64,000 bases of DNA from Manihot esculenta (lineage: Eukaryota > Streptophyta > Magnoliopsida > Malpighiales > Euphorbiaceae). Shown here one piece after another: positions 11,570-22,900 of the stretch. Under the pieces are notes generated by a model. It was not told the origin of the DNA, ran no database searches, and saw only the letters and a program-made list of their open reading frames with translations. Where the stretch lies: the NCBI RefSeq assembly GCF_001659605.2, contig NC_035174.2, forward strand, positions 2,048,389 through 2,112,388. Reading direction: 5' to 3'. Within the stretch, counting starts at the first letter, position 1; the number at the start of each line of letters is the position of its first letter. The translations under genes were made by a program, and so were the position numbers.

Positions 11570-12979
11570 TCATTTACTCTTCCATGATTCCACCAGTTTG
11601 GACAATGCCACACGAGATGAACCGCCCTCGCTCACGGCTGCCTTGGCTTCGTTTTTCATAGTAATGGTTCGCTCCCTAATCGAGTTACCTGCCTCCGTAT
11701 CCATCAATTCACGGACCCTCTTCTCCACCTCCACTGCAGTTACAAACCCGTCCTCCGATTCCTTCATTGGCAAAGCAATTTTAATTTCTTCCACCAACAA
11801 CAACCTATTGAACCTTTGCTCTGCGTACAGCGGCCAAGCCACCATTGGCACTCCTGCATACACCGCCTCAAGCACTGAATTCCATCCACAGTGAGTCACA
11901 AAACCGCCCACCGAATCATGGTTCAATACTGCTACCTGTGGAGCCCATGACTTCACCACAAGTCCTTTCTCCCTGGTACGATCCAAGAAACCATCAGGGA
12001 GCAATGACTCTAAATCTGGATCCGCCAATGGTGAGATGGCTAAGCTTTGATTATTAGATGGCGGATTACGCACCACCCACAAGAACCTTTGTCCACTTCT
12101 CTCCAACCCAATAGCTATTTCTGTGAGTTGTTCCTTTGAGAACAGCCCCAAGCTACCAAAACACAAAAATACAACACTTTGACTTGGTTGAGAATCAAGC
12201 CAGGTTAAACACTCTGGCACGCCATCACTTTCATTCTTGGCCGCTATTAAAGGCCCGATACAGTAAAGAGGAGGTGTGTTAGTGGTGGGCACACATAATC
12301 CATCTGATATTGCCTTCACGGCTCTGGCCTCGAGCAACTCAAAAGTGTTTGCGATAATTCCTGCGGACTTGGGAAAGGAGGTAGCGAGCTCTAAAAAGTA
12401 TTCGTAGGCTTTGTCGTAGCGATCGAGCGTTGGGCTCGGCATGTCAGAGGACAATACAGGTGGAGCACCCGGAACATGGAGAAAAGTGTTGAGATCTTTG
12501 AAACTTTTGGTAGTGTTTTCATGAATGGTCGGAAAATAAAGTAAGAGAGCAAGACACGCAGCACCTGAAGCAAAGAAGAAATAACCAGGGATGTTGAGTT
12601 CAGAGGCAACAGAAAGAGAATCAGCACAAAAGAAATCCATAATTACGGCGTTAATAGAGTGAGATTTGGAGATGGACAGGAGAGCTTGGCGGAGGTGAGG
12701 CTTGCTGAGGCGGATGACCTCAAAGGTGAGGGTTTCATGATGAGAGGCTGCTGTGGAAGGGAGGGTGACGGTGGGAAGATGGTGGAAGGAGATTGAAGGA
12801 ACGGCGGCAGCCACTTCAGCAATATAAGAGGCAGTGGAGCCGGCACTGTAAGGTGCTGCTGTAATGAAGATGTGAATGGAAATGGAGGAACGATGAGAGA
12901 GAATTAACTTGCCTAACTCTACCATAGATACCAAGTGACCTACGGCTGGAGTTGAGTAAAGAACTACAGCCTCATCCAT
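11570..12979 (-). CDS. UDP-glycosyltransferase, UGT88-like (family 1)
   Basis: This is a single-exon gene of 469 residues, the normal length for a plant UGT. Such enzymes move a sugar from a UDP-sugar to small acceptors such as flavonoids, phenolics or hormones in the cytosol. The catalytic-type His is near residue 15 (TPAVGHL) and the partner Asp is in VIMDFFCAD. The PSPG donor-binding box runs from residue 345 (WAPQ) to 388 (AEQ) and contains THCGWNS. The last PSPG residue is Gln, which usually goes with UDP-glucose. Phrases such as FELLEARAVKAISDG and PPLYCIGPLIA place it near UGT88, but the acceptor cannot be read from sequence. The ATG at 12979 is preceded by a 5' leader and a TATA box near 13075. 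A decayed tandem copy lies downstream. Confidence 0.9.
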   Translation of the reverse strand: MDEAVVLYSTPAVGHLVSMVELGKLILSHRSSISIHIFITAAPYSAGSTASYIAEVAAAVPSISFHHLPTVTLPSTAASHHETLTFEVIRLSKPHLRQALLSISKSHSINAVIMDFFCADSLSVASELNIPGYFFFASGAACLALLLYFPTIHENTTKSFKDLNTFLHVPGAPPVLSSDMPSPTLDRYDKAYEYFLELATSFPKSAGIIANTFELLEARAVKAISDGLCVPTTNTPPLYCIGPLIAAKNESDGVPECLTWLDSQPSQSVVFLCFGSLGLFSKEQLTEIAIGLERSGQRFLWVVRNPPSNNQSLAISPLADPDLESLLPDGFLDRTREKGLVVKSWAPQVAVLNHDSVGGFVTHCGWNSVLEAVYAGVPMVAWPLYAEQRFNRLLLVEEIKIALPMKESEDGFVTAVEVEKRVRELMDTEAGNSIRERTITMKNEAKAAVSEGGSSRVALSKLVESWKSK

Positions 12980-13071
12980 GGCTGCCTGTTGTGTTTCCTC
13001 GGTCTCTATGAGGAAAGGAAAGAGATAGATTTTGAGGGTTGAGCTGCAGGAACGGTAGGCGATTCGGCCAA

Positions 13072-13079
13072 AATTTATA
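13072..13079 (-). promoter_or_regulatory. TATA box of the UGT gene
   Basis: On the minus strand, TTATAAATTT lies about 95 bp upstream of the UGT start codon. The sequence changes from AT-rich spacer to balanced leader just after it, which fits a core promoter with a 5' UTR of about 60-70 bases. Confidence 0.55.
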
Positions 13080-13833
13080 ATAAGCGTAAATTATATTTTA
13101 ATTTTTAAAATTTTAATATAATTAATAAATTAATCTTTTTATTTTTAAAATTAAATATCTAAATTTTTATATTTTATAATCGTTCAAATCTGTTAATTCA
13201 ATAAAGAGAGGCTGATTTTTTTTATCTCAAAAACATCTTCTTTTTTTATTCTAAATTAATTTCTATTTTTTTATTTTTTAAAACTTTTCTTAAAAAAATA
13301 AATCTTCTGTCTATATACTCTTTATTGTCAATCCTAGCTATTAAAAATCTTTTTCTATCCATGTGGTGGAAATTTTATCTAATGAAAACATTCAAGACCT
13401 TGAATCTTAATGTGCTTAATTTCTTGAAATCAAAAATCACAAATACTGCTATTTCTTTGGCACGGCATAATGCGAACAAAAGTTTTATTATTTCTTTAGC
13501 GGTGAATAGTAAAGTGTTGATTATTTTCTCATATACTTTTTATATTAAATTAAAATATTTTTATAAGTTTATTCTTTTAATCACTAAGAATATTCGTTCA
13601 ATTAGACATTAATTTATTATTAAAAAATATCAAAAAAGCCAAATTACCTTCATTCCAAATAAGTCTCCAAATTTGACAATTGAAAAAGAGGTCAAATCAT
13701 ACGCAAAACTTTAAAACGTAAAATAAAGTTTCCAACTAACTTTTTGTCTCCCTTACTAGTTGTTACAATAACTTTCCAACAAAAGAACAATGGTGATTCC
13801 ATGTTTGCTCTGTGCTTAGGTGCCTTGTCCAAC

Positions 13834-14056
13834 TTAGAAGCTAGAATCATTAACTTCCAAACCATTAACAATACCCTTTATATTCAAACCTTGCCTAGGA
13901 TTGTCTGGTATTGTGTAGTTTAAATTTATGTCAGTAAGCCTTATAGTTTCATAGAGGACGCTCGAACTGCACAGCAATGCCACTGCAGAATTGGAGTTGT
14001 AAGAGTCACTGACGTTCTTCACATAGATGTTACTCAGTTTTATAAGAGAGAGTTAC
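13834..14056 (-). pseudogene. Polygalacturonase (glycosyl hydrolase 28) C-terminal fragment
   Basis: A 70-codon minus-strand frame reads LSNIYVKNVSD, then SAVALLCSSSV, then ETIRLTDINLNY and finally GIVNGLEVNDSSF before a stop. This is the late part of a plant polygalacturonase, where the family has pattern V-x-L-x-C-S-x-PC-x-x-I-x-L-x-x-I-x-L. The usual Pro-Cys after the SSSV stretch is Leu-Tyr here, so a conserved disulfide Cys is lost. I found no catalytic NTD/DD/GHG/RIK segments on either side. It is best read as a stranded terminal exon or gene fragment. Confidence 0.6.
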
Positions 14057-16703
14057 ATGCACACAGACTAAAAATTAATCGTGTGTTGCTTGTGATTTGT
14101 GAAGAGTGACGAGAATTTATTTTCCTAAACATAGATGATTAATTATCTTAAACGAGTCGCAACTATGTGAAGGACAATATTCTTGATCAGGATTCGAAAC
14201 ATTGGTCACGGCAATATTTTGGAAAGTAAAGATAGAAGCTTTGCTTGCTGCAGATGCTGGCCACGTTGCAAGAGGCATCCCATGTGGCTAAGAATGCCTA
14301 TTGAAAAGTAAAAAGACGGAGACATGGAAGATCTATTCAGCTAAGAAAATTTTTTTTTTTTCCTATTTTTATTTTTTTAAGGCATTTAAAGAATTAAAAA
14401 ATTTTCTCATTTTATTAAGGAGCTAATATGATAGTACTTAACAATAAAAAAAATAAAAATTTAAATAAATATTCTTAATAATTGAAGGAATAAAATTATG
14501 AAAATATTTTAGTTATATAAATTAAAATTAAAGGGTATAATAGTAATTTACCTTATATAATCTCATACAGGGGTTATGGTGAAGAGAACCGCTACAGTGG
14601 TCCCGTCCCTTGACGATTGGACAGTCCACTTATTTCTATTTTATCGGCATTAATTATTACAATTGATATTTTTTTTATTATAGTGATATTATATGTCGTG
14701 TGATTGAGATCTTTTATTTATATTAATTTTTTTAATTATTTTAATATTACGATTAGACTTTATTTAATTTAATATATTTATCATCGTGAGTGTTTTTATT
14801 TAATTAAAGCTAAAGCGATACACGGTGGCACATGGAACATGAATGTATTGTAGTTAAAATAATTTATTTTTTGAAGAGATCTTATTATGATTTGATAAAA
14901 GTTATAAAATTATTAAATTTTTAGTAATAAACTAATTTTTAAATTTAATTTTTATTTAATAAAATAATTTTTTTTTAAAAAAATTATATATTGATGTTGA
15001 TTATTGACAAAAAATTATATTTTTTTAATGACTAAAATATCTCTTTAGGTGATATAATTTTTTAATAAAAAATTATTTTTATTTATTATTTAATAATAAA
15101 AAATTGAGAAAATATTATTTTAATTTTTAAAAATTAATGAACTTTTGGATATTTTTAATTTTTAATATAAACCTATATTCTGTAAGTATTTTTTTAATCT
15201 GTAATTAATTTTTATAAATATATGCCAATTATACTTACAAAATTATATTCTATAAGTATATAAATTAGAGATTTAAAAATTAAAGATCAATTTTTATAGT
15301 TAATTAAAAATTAAAAGTTGATTTTTATATTTAGATGTTCATTTAAATTAATTTTTATAAATATAAAAATTTTATACTTAATTAAAAATAAAAAATTGAG
15401 TCCTATATGCATAAAATTTTATACTTACAAAATATTAATTTTATATTTTAAAAACTAAAATTATTTATTATGATAAAATATACAAGTTCACACATTTTTA
15501 ATAACTTATTAAATTTTTTTATTGCTAAAATAACAGATAAAAATAACTTTTATTAAAAAAAATATTTATCATTTAGGGATAAAAATAACTTTTTAATAGA
15601 ATGACTATTTTATTAGATGAAAATTAAAATTAGAGATTAATTTATTATTAAAAATTTAATGAAGGTGAATTTTTTCAAACTTTAAGAAAATCACAATAAA
15701 TAACCCTAATTTTTAGGTTATCTTTTCTCCTGAATCCTTCTTCCTTCGTCCTTATTTAATGCTCCATTAGTAATTGTTTGATGGAAGCAGCGTTGCTTTC
15801 TGGGGAAAAAAACACAAAAATCTTATATTAGTTTCTACAATACCTTATAAAAATGTCTAAAAGAAATAAATAATAGTATTTAAGTTTCATAAATTAGTAG
15901 AAATCATCAATTTTAAAATTCAAAAAGAAACCACCGTATAACAATCACAATTGGAGCATATGAAACTAACTACTAAAGAAGTATGAGAAGTAGATTTCTT
16001 GTTTAATATGGAGTATTTATAAAAATATGAGTACTAATAGAATTTTTTTATTTACAACCGGTTAATTGAGTCTCCACTAAATCGTACCTTGTTATTGTTT
16101 GTTATAATTATTTTATTTTAAAAGTTTAATAATTAATTTCTTTTAATTTTAATCGTTAATATTTATAAAAAAATTTAAATCACTTCTAATATAAAGAGAT
16201 TAATTAAATAATTTTTTTAAAATTTAAAAAATTAATTAATAAATTTTTTAAAACCACAGAAATTAAATAATAAAATATTTAATAAAAAAAATAATTAAAA
16301 ATTAATTAATTGAGTTTTTAAACACCAAATACGATTTAATATATTTTTTAAAATTAAAAAATTAATTAAAAATTTTTTTTATATAATAAAAATAAAATAA
16401 TAATTTTACTTTTTTTTAACTATGAGAGGCATTGTAATTAGGCTGTCACATATTAGTTGAAAAATATATTTTTTATTTTATTTTTTTTCAGATATGCAAA
16501 TTGGATTGCATTAAAAGTCGAGAAGTACAGCTGATTGTAGATCCAAAACTGGTCCTGAAACGAAACAAAAAGCCCACATTCCAGGCCAAAGCCCAAACAT
16601 AACCTAGTCCAGTTCACGATTCTGGAACAATTCACTGCTTTGTTCCTCCACCGCCACGTCCCGCACCTAGGCACTGACATACAACAAATCAGAAAAGACC
16701 ACC
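14057..16703. other. AT-rich intergenic spacer
   Basis: No gene is recognised. The region is dominated by AATTAA/TTTTTA-type runs, and 14870-15700 is almost pure A/T. A block at about 16085-16400 resembles AT-rich blocks near 46.6 and 49.7 kb. A 76-codon frame at 16453-16680 has no homology that I recognise. Confidence 0.5.
16085..16400. repeat. AT-rich dispersed repeat-like block
   Basis: This block is a string of short words such as TTAATTAATAAATTTTTT, TTTAAAATTTAAAAAATTAA and AATATTTATAAAAAAATTTAAA. Very similar word order occurs near 46590-46790 and 49690-50000. It could be a degenerate MITE or noncoding repeat family. Base-composition bias alone could also produce it. Confidence 0.3.
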
Positions 16704-17312
16704 TGTATCACAAATTCAGATTTTAACACCTGCTCAAACTATGGGCACTCAATTGCAACTCTTTTCAAATCAAGTAAATCAATAAATTTAGAACGTATAT
16801 CTACGCAGTAGAATATTGAAGTTAAAATTTTCCATCCTATTCTTATAAAAAAATTGGAATAAATCATAAATATATCAAACATGACAATTCACTTTGAGAT
16901 TTAATGAATGGACTGCTTATTTTATTTACAAGACAAAATACTCATTATACAATTATAACAACGATCATCTCACAACTTGTAAATAGGGAGAGTGATAATC
17001 TACAAAGAGTGAAAATACTATTTAGGGACTCAAAAAGCCTATAATAGCCAGTTGGGTTCAATCCTCACTAGTGGTCATTTAGTCACTCACCCTTAAAGAG
17101 CCTTAAAAATAAATAAAATTGTGGTGGGAAGAGATATCAATATATTTAGGATGACACTCCCTCTTAACAAATAAATAAAAAGGAATTATAAAGATTTGTC
17201 GCAGCGTTTTTGATACTACTATTTTATACTTATTTTCCCCAATATTACTTTTCAGAAATTACAATGTTGAGAAAATTATATTTTTGTACTCCAAAACTCT
17301 AGGCCTTTGATA
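16704..17312 (-). repeat. 3' LTR of the outer element
   Basis: It aligns along its whole length with 32963-33568. Shared landmarks are CAGATTTTAACACC / TAGATTTTAACACC, CTCACAACTTGTA, GGGACTCAA and TTTTGATACTACTATTTT. The outer dinucleotide on the 17312 side is mutated: TATCAAAGG on the minus strand, where the other LTR has TGTCAAGAG. Confidence 0.8.
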
Positions 17313-17399
17313 CTCTCCCACTTAAATGGTCGACGTCCTCGTCGACTGAGTGTGACAAAGGTCTTTAGTCTTTGCTCGAATATTTGACTCTGTCTTCCC
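17313..17399 (-). other. Outer element 3' internal end with polypurine tract
   Basis: On the minus strand this segment reads GTCGACGAGGACGTCGACC followed shortly by the purine run AAGTGGGAGAG that abuts the 3' LTR. That is the expected place for the plus-strand primer of reverse transcription. The segment is cut off from the rest of the internal region by the truncated chromovirus LTR that starts at 17400. Confidence 0.6.
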
Positions 17400-19550
17400 T
17401 GTAACGATCCGAAAATCGGATCGTTACCGGCGCTAGGATCCAGATCGACTTAAGGTCGCCGGGACCCGTAGCAAGCCTACTATACATCCTGTACATCTGA
17501 TAAAATCTCATACATGATCAACATTTCATAAAAACTTTAAATTTTTCATGTACAAAGCTTGACCTGTGCATGCACCATAACTTTATACATACAAACCCCA
17601 TACTAGAGCCCTCATCAAATGCTCTAGTTGGGTCAACATTACATACATCAAGCTTGGTTCAACATATATCATCATTAAAACATTTACATAAAGATCATGT
17701 ACAACAGGGATTAACAATACATTAGGGCCAAGCACAATACTAATCATCATTACATTGCCTTACATTACATTACATTACATTATTTTACATATCATGTCCA
17801 CTACTAAACTATTACATCATGCTATACCAGAACTCTGATGACTCTCCCATAGCTACATGTGCTCCTACAACCCTGGGGGTTAGGAAAAAGGGGTGAGCTA
17901 CTAAAGCCCAGTGAGCAGAATAATAAAAACAGTTTATAAACATATGCCATCATGAAATGCATCACATCACAAACAATTCACATCACGGATGGACTTGTCA
18001 TCAATAACCCTCTACATAGTCCAATTGTGCCAGGGGCGTAGAATGGGCCTCACTGGTCTTTCTCTTAACATAACATAACATATCCAATGTGCCAGGGGCG
18101 TAGAATGGGCCTCACTGGACTTCCATACCGTATCATAACATGTCATATCGAGGGCTAGTAGGTCATCCAATATCCATCCACATCAACATCATATTATGCA
18201 ATGCACCATATTCGTGAATTTCTAATGCAAACAACCTAGTACATATCATGGCATTCATGATGCATGAACATGCTAAAAATTCCATTTACTTTAAAACATA
18301 GTTCAGTTCTACTCACCTCTGGCTGACTCTGAAACAGCTAGCACTGCTGACCTCCTCGGTTCCTCGGGTCCGATCCTACATAGGTGGACTCAAATGAGGG
18401 ACCAAACATACTCTGACATTACTCTAAACATCTCCCCAAAAACCCCCTAAAACATTATAAAACATGCATAAAAACATGCAAAAGAAGGCTGGGCAGGGGA
18501 CTTTCGGCGGCCGAAGGTCCCTACAGAGCCGAAAGTCAGGCACTTTCGGGGGCAGGGTTCGGCGGCCGAAAGTCCTTCCAGAGCCGAAAGTCACCATCCT
18601 TCGGGGGCAGGTTCGGCGACTGAAACTCTCCTCTAGAGCAGAAAGTCCAACTTTCGGGGGCGAGTTTAGGCGGCCTAAAGCTGCCTCCACAGGCAGGTTC
18701 GGCGGCTGAACATGGCTTCGGCAGCCGAACTTGGGTTCTCCAGAATGGCAGAACCCGATTCCGCCTCACGCATCCCAACTTTCCAACATGCATTCAACTA
18801 CTCTAAAACATGCATAAACACTTATTCAAGCATATAGGGGCATAAAACTAGCCTAAACCCCAACAAACATCAACATGGCATCACATAAACATACATTTAT
18901 CATTTAACTAACATAAACCCTAACATTTTACATCTACTCTAAACATGCATTAAACACCCTTAAAATCCCTCAAAACTTACTTAAAACATAAAAGAAGGTG
19001 AGGATCTACACTTACCTCTTGAAGATCGAGAGGAGATGCGATCCCAAACTTGGAGATATAGAGGAACGAGCTCCGGGGGTCTCCAAGCTTCAAAACTATC
19101 TTGAAGGATTTGAGGAGGAAACACAAGATCAACATGGGGGTGGCGGAGACTCACCTTGTCCGGAAATGGAGAGAGAAAACTCGCCCATTTTCGGACAGGG
19201 GGCCTTTTATAGGTGGCTGGCCAGACCACCTTCGGAGGCCAGTGCCTCAGCAACTCCACCATGTTCGGCTACCGAACTTGAGGTTCGGAGGCCGAACTTG
19301 GGTTTCTCCTCCAAAACATTTTCTTTTAAAATTCAATTTTATTTCTTCATTAAAACCATAAAAACATATAAAACATTTTAGAAAACCTTTATTTTACCCT
19401 TCTAGAAGGCTCCGACATTCAAGAAATCCCGGATTCTAACGGAGATTCCGCCGGAAGGTAGGATTCTCGGTGCCGGGGTCTAGCCGGGTATTACATTCTT
19501 CCCCCCTTAAGAACATTCGTCCCCGAATGTTCAACAAACAAGCATAGATG
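17400..19550 (-). mobile_element. Truncated Tekay-type element: 3' LTR plus polypurine tract
   Basis: The LTR occupies 17400-19495, from TGTAACGATCC to GGTATTACA on the plus strand. It is a diverged relative of the LTRs at 22901-25153 and 30493-32686. It is followed by the same purine-rich motif (plus strand TTCTTCCCCCCTTAAG) and the ACATTCGTCCCCGAATGT palindrome seen beside the intact element. Similarity ends about 19535-19560, so the rest of that element was lost. It carries a TATAAAA box at 19205-19211 (minus), two copies of the GTGCCAGGGGCGTAGAATGG repeat, and TTCGG palindromes. Confidence 0.85.
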
Positions 19551-21060
19551 GAGTTCTATAAGAATGATTCTTAGCATCATAGTTATTGTTTAACAGACTA
19601 TTTGATCTCGAAAGTTTTGTTCTTGTCGAAATTTGTCTTGTTGATTGGATTTTTGTAACTTCAGTCTTCTACAAAAAGTGACTGGAGGTTGGTATTCAAT
19701 CTTCAATACGAACTCACTAAGTGATACAGATCCAATAGGGCAAATTTCTAACAATGGTGTGGAGCAAACTTATGTCATTCAAATGGATCTAAAAGGAGTT
19801 CAAAATCATATTCATATGATCCATATATATTTGGGGCGTGCTTCAACTCATATGGGACAGATTTGGTGCAACACTTACAATCATAGGCTTAGGGAGCCTA
19901 ATCAAACCTATGGGCTAAAACTACACAAAGAGAAGCCTAAAGTGAAGATCAAGTAAGGCTTTTGTGAAGATTCAGCTTTGTTATGATGGGCTTGCTATAT
20001 TTTTATTATTTAACACTTGTTTTATTTTAGTTTTGTTTGGGCTTGTATTCTGGCCATACTTTATCTTTTAAGTTTTAGAGTGTTGGGCTATGTTTTGGGC
20101 TTATGTTTTAATACTTATGTGTTATTTTAGTGTGTGATTGGGCTTGGGCCTTATGTGTTTAAGTCAGGTCCAAGAAGAATGTCTTAGGGTTTTATTTGTT
20201 TTTCTCCTTACTATATAAGGATAAGAAACAATTGTAAGACGCAGCTTTTTAATCAAAATTTCAGAATTCTTTTCATACTTTTGGCGTGTATTGCTTTGAG
20301 TGAGAGTGAGGATTTGCTTTCATCAATTGCACCAGGAATTTTGGCTAACTTATCAACTATTCGTTGTGGCGTTTGTCAGATTCTCATCTAAATCCTTCGA
20401 TCATTGGTGTTTCAGCTTCTCCAAGTTTGGGGTGCCATAGGAGGTGAGTTTATCAAATCTTTGGATTCCATATCTACTTGTGCGTGTGGGTTTGAGGCTT
20501 ATGCCATAGGGTTCCGCGTCAGTAAGGTTATAAATTCTTTTGCTGATACTGTTGTTGCCTACTTCTAGGTGATAGATGATTCTGCAACATCTCCCTTAAC
20601 AGCTGGTAAGTACCTATGGGTAGGTTATTGCACCAACCCTACGACTTCGAGCTTGTCCTCGCCATCTCCTTCATGTATTTCCTCCTTCCATCTCTCCAAG
20701 TTCAAGTTCTCTTTCACTCTTCTACCTTTATTTCCATAGCCTTCACACATTATCACAAACTTTCATGGTGCGTAAGATGTTAGAAATGATTAATTTGCAC
20801 TAAGCTCAAAGGAAACTCATCAATAACAAGGTTATATTCAAACAACTAGCAACCAAACTCTACAAAAACAAAATTAAATAATAACATTCTATTAGTTATT
20901 CAACCAGTTCACTGCATTTACTTCCTAACACTAGAAAAAAATACTTTTATGTGAAATAAAAAAATAGAAATAGAGCATAAAATTTTTAATTTAAATTCTA
21001 CTACCAAGTGGTTTTCAAAAGTAAATCATAACAATAAATAGATAACAACTAACTCATCCA
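19551..21060. mobile_element. Unidentified retroelement remnant with an LTR-like segment
   Basis: The segment 19979-20589 starts TGTTATGATGG and ends CTGCAACA. It contains TATATAAGG near 20213 and is followed by a leader-like stretch, which looks like an LTR on the plus strand. A 103-codon frame just before it (19645-19956) could be the tail of an internal coding region, but I recognise no domain. From about 20590 to 21060 the minus strand again looks like the outer element's internal region: a short stretch reading VKENLNLERWKEE, then AT-rich sequence. No second LTR or target duplication was found, so element identity and edges are uncertain. Confidence 0.35.
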
Positions 21061-22895
21061 TTCACTTATTCCTGTTAGTACTCCGCACACAGTTTTGGGA
21101 GTTGTTATTTTGTGGGCGACACTTTAGACAATCTCACTTCAGACTCTTCGACTCCTCCTCGTGGAAATACAACATGTTTCCTCCTCCAACATCACAAGAC
21201 AATTTACGGCAGGAATAGGAATCACTCGCGCAGCTCGAAAAAATTGTATTCCAATTACCACTTTAAAGTCATTAAAGGGAGTTACTGTGAAATCCCTTTC
21301 ATAAGCTCAACTGACAAGATACACCGAATGCCACTCCCATCATGTCCAAAGCCTTGGAGTTGACCGCCTTCACCTTTCCACCATTTTTTTGCACCATCAA
21401 CTTCAACCTTGTTGCTAAGGTATCTGCCATAAAGTTATCAGTAGCTCCTGTATCCACCAAGGCCTCTATTTCCTCTCCATTAATCCATATATCTACGTAC
21501 ATCAACCATGGACTCCATGGTAAGCTCCATATCTTACTTTTCCACAGCTTCCATGCAGCGCAACGCACCTAACTTGTGCAGATCTTCGATTTCAGCATTA
21601 GGTTCCCTTCTCTTGCATAGTTCTCATCTCCTTGGATTACCCTTAAGACATTTAAAGCATTTTTATGAGGACACTCTACCGGATTACGTTGGACCATGAG
21701 GTGTTATTTGAGACATTTTGTGTTCCCTCAATGTTCTAACTTTTCCCAACATTACTTGATTGCTATGTGTTTGCCCCATTGGCACGCCGATCACTTTTGT
21801 CTACTCCCCCACTTAATGCCTTGGTCCACTTATTTGAGCGGCTACCTTGATCGACTGAGGAGCTAAACTTGCTCCTGAACTCATTGCTTGTGAAATCATC
21901 CAAGCTTTCTACGGTGGCTATAGTTGCGTTGACTTCTTTCACTTATTACCTCATCAACTCATTTCGAGCCCAGGATTTCAACACTTTCATAAAGTTATGA
22001 AACTTATCCTCCTCGTCTATGTTCTTTATATTCAGCATTAGTGCTAGGAACTTCCTTTCGTAATCTCGAATTGAACCAGTTTGTTGTAACTCCACTAGCT
22101 TCCATCGAGCATTCAAGGACACATTCTCCGGGTAGAATTGAGCCTTTAATTCCTTTTTAAAGACATCTTAAGAATTAATCACACATTGACCGCCCCTTGT
22201 ATTTGCGACTCTATTCCTCCACCATAGTTTCGCATCGTCAATCAAATACAAAGGTACAATATCTAACTTTTCCTCCTCAGAGTTACATTTTATAATATTA
22301 AAGAATAACTCCATATCAAAGAGGAATTTCTCTACCTCTTTAACATCTTGGACCTCTCCAAAAGCCTTTGGCTCTAAAACTTTAGACTCAGCCAATCCAT
22401 AGGCTTTTGGTGTTAGCTCACTAGCGACTCTCATTAACATTTTCACTTCACTCTTTAGAAACTGCAGCTCGTTACGAATGTCATTAATTGACTCTTTAAC
22501 ATCATTTTTGAACTCATCAATAGTTCCTACAAGATTATCATGGGAAGTCGTAAAGGACTCAATTTTTCCATGATCTCCCCCATATGAAAGGCCACTGCCT
22601 CCAGTTCCATAACTCTACTTTGCAAGTTACCCAATCGGGCCTCACGAGAACGTTTCGGGTATTGAGAGGCCTTAAGCTCTGTTGGCCTATACTTTCCCCA
22701 AAACCACTCACTAAGATTTCGGGTGGCCTTATTCTCTATTGGCACACCTTCATCTCTATTCTTCTTGGCAGAATCTTAGATGGCCTCAAGCTCTCTTGGA
22801 GGATCCTCATCCCTACTCCTCTTGGTGAGATTTTGGATGGCCTCAGGTTCTCTTGGCACATCCTCACCCCCATTTCTATTAATAGGATATTGGGT
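21060..22895 (-). pseudogene. Outer element gag-protease remnant
   Basis: On the minus strand, 22446-22168 reads ELTPKAYG, VEKFLFDMELFF, LYLIDDAKLWWRNRVA: a Ty3/gypsy-type capsid (gag) domain. Further down, a broken zinc-knuckle region encodes ECPHKNALNVL-like sequence near 21650. Then 21568-21299 holds a retropepsin with the active-site motif ALVDTGATDNFM. Beyond it, fragments of the flap region fade by about 21060. Several stops and frameshifts interrupt the frame. No reverse transcriptase, RNase H or integrase was recognised anywhere in the outer element. The gag start lies on the far side of the inner element, at 32692-32940. Confidence 0.75.
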
Positions 22896-22900
22896 GCCAC
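22896..22900. repeat. Target-site duplication GCCAC (left copy)
   Basis: GCCAC directly precedes the Tekay element at 22901 and recurs directly after it at 32687-32691. A 5-bp duplication is what Ty3/gypsy integrases make. It lies inside the outer element's gag region, which proves that the inner element jumped into the outer one. Confidence 0.95.

Noticed and set aside
17040..17070. GGTTCAATCC resembling a tRNA T-arm
   Set aside because: It is inside the outer LTR. No acceptor stem or anticodon arm can be drawn, and the other LTR copy has drifted.
18424..19381. Overlapping open frames of 80-127 codons on both strands
   Set aside because: They lie entirely inside the truncated Tekay LTR. 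The long frames come from GC-rich TTCGG palindrome repeats, and the same frames recur in the other two LTRs.
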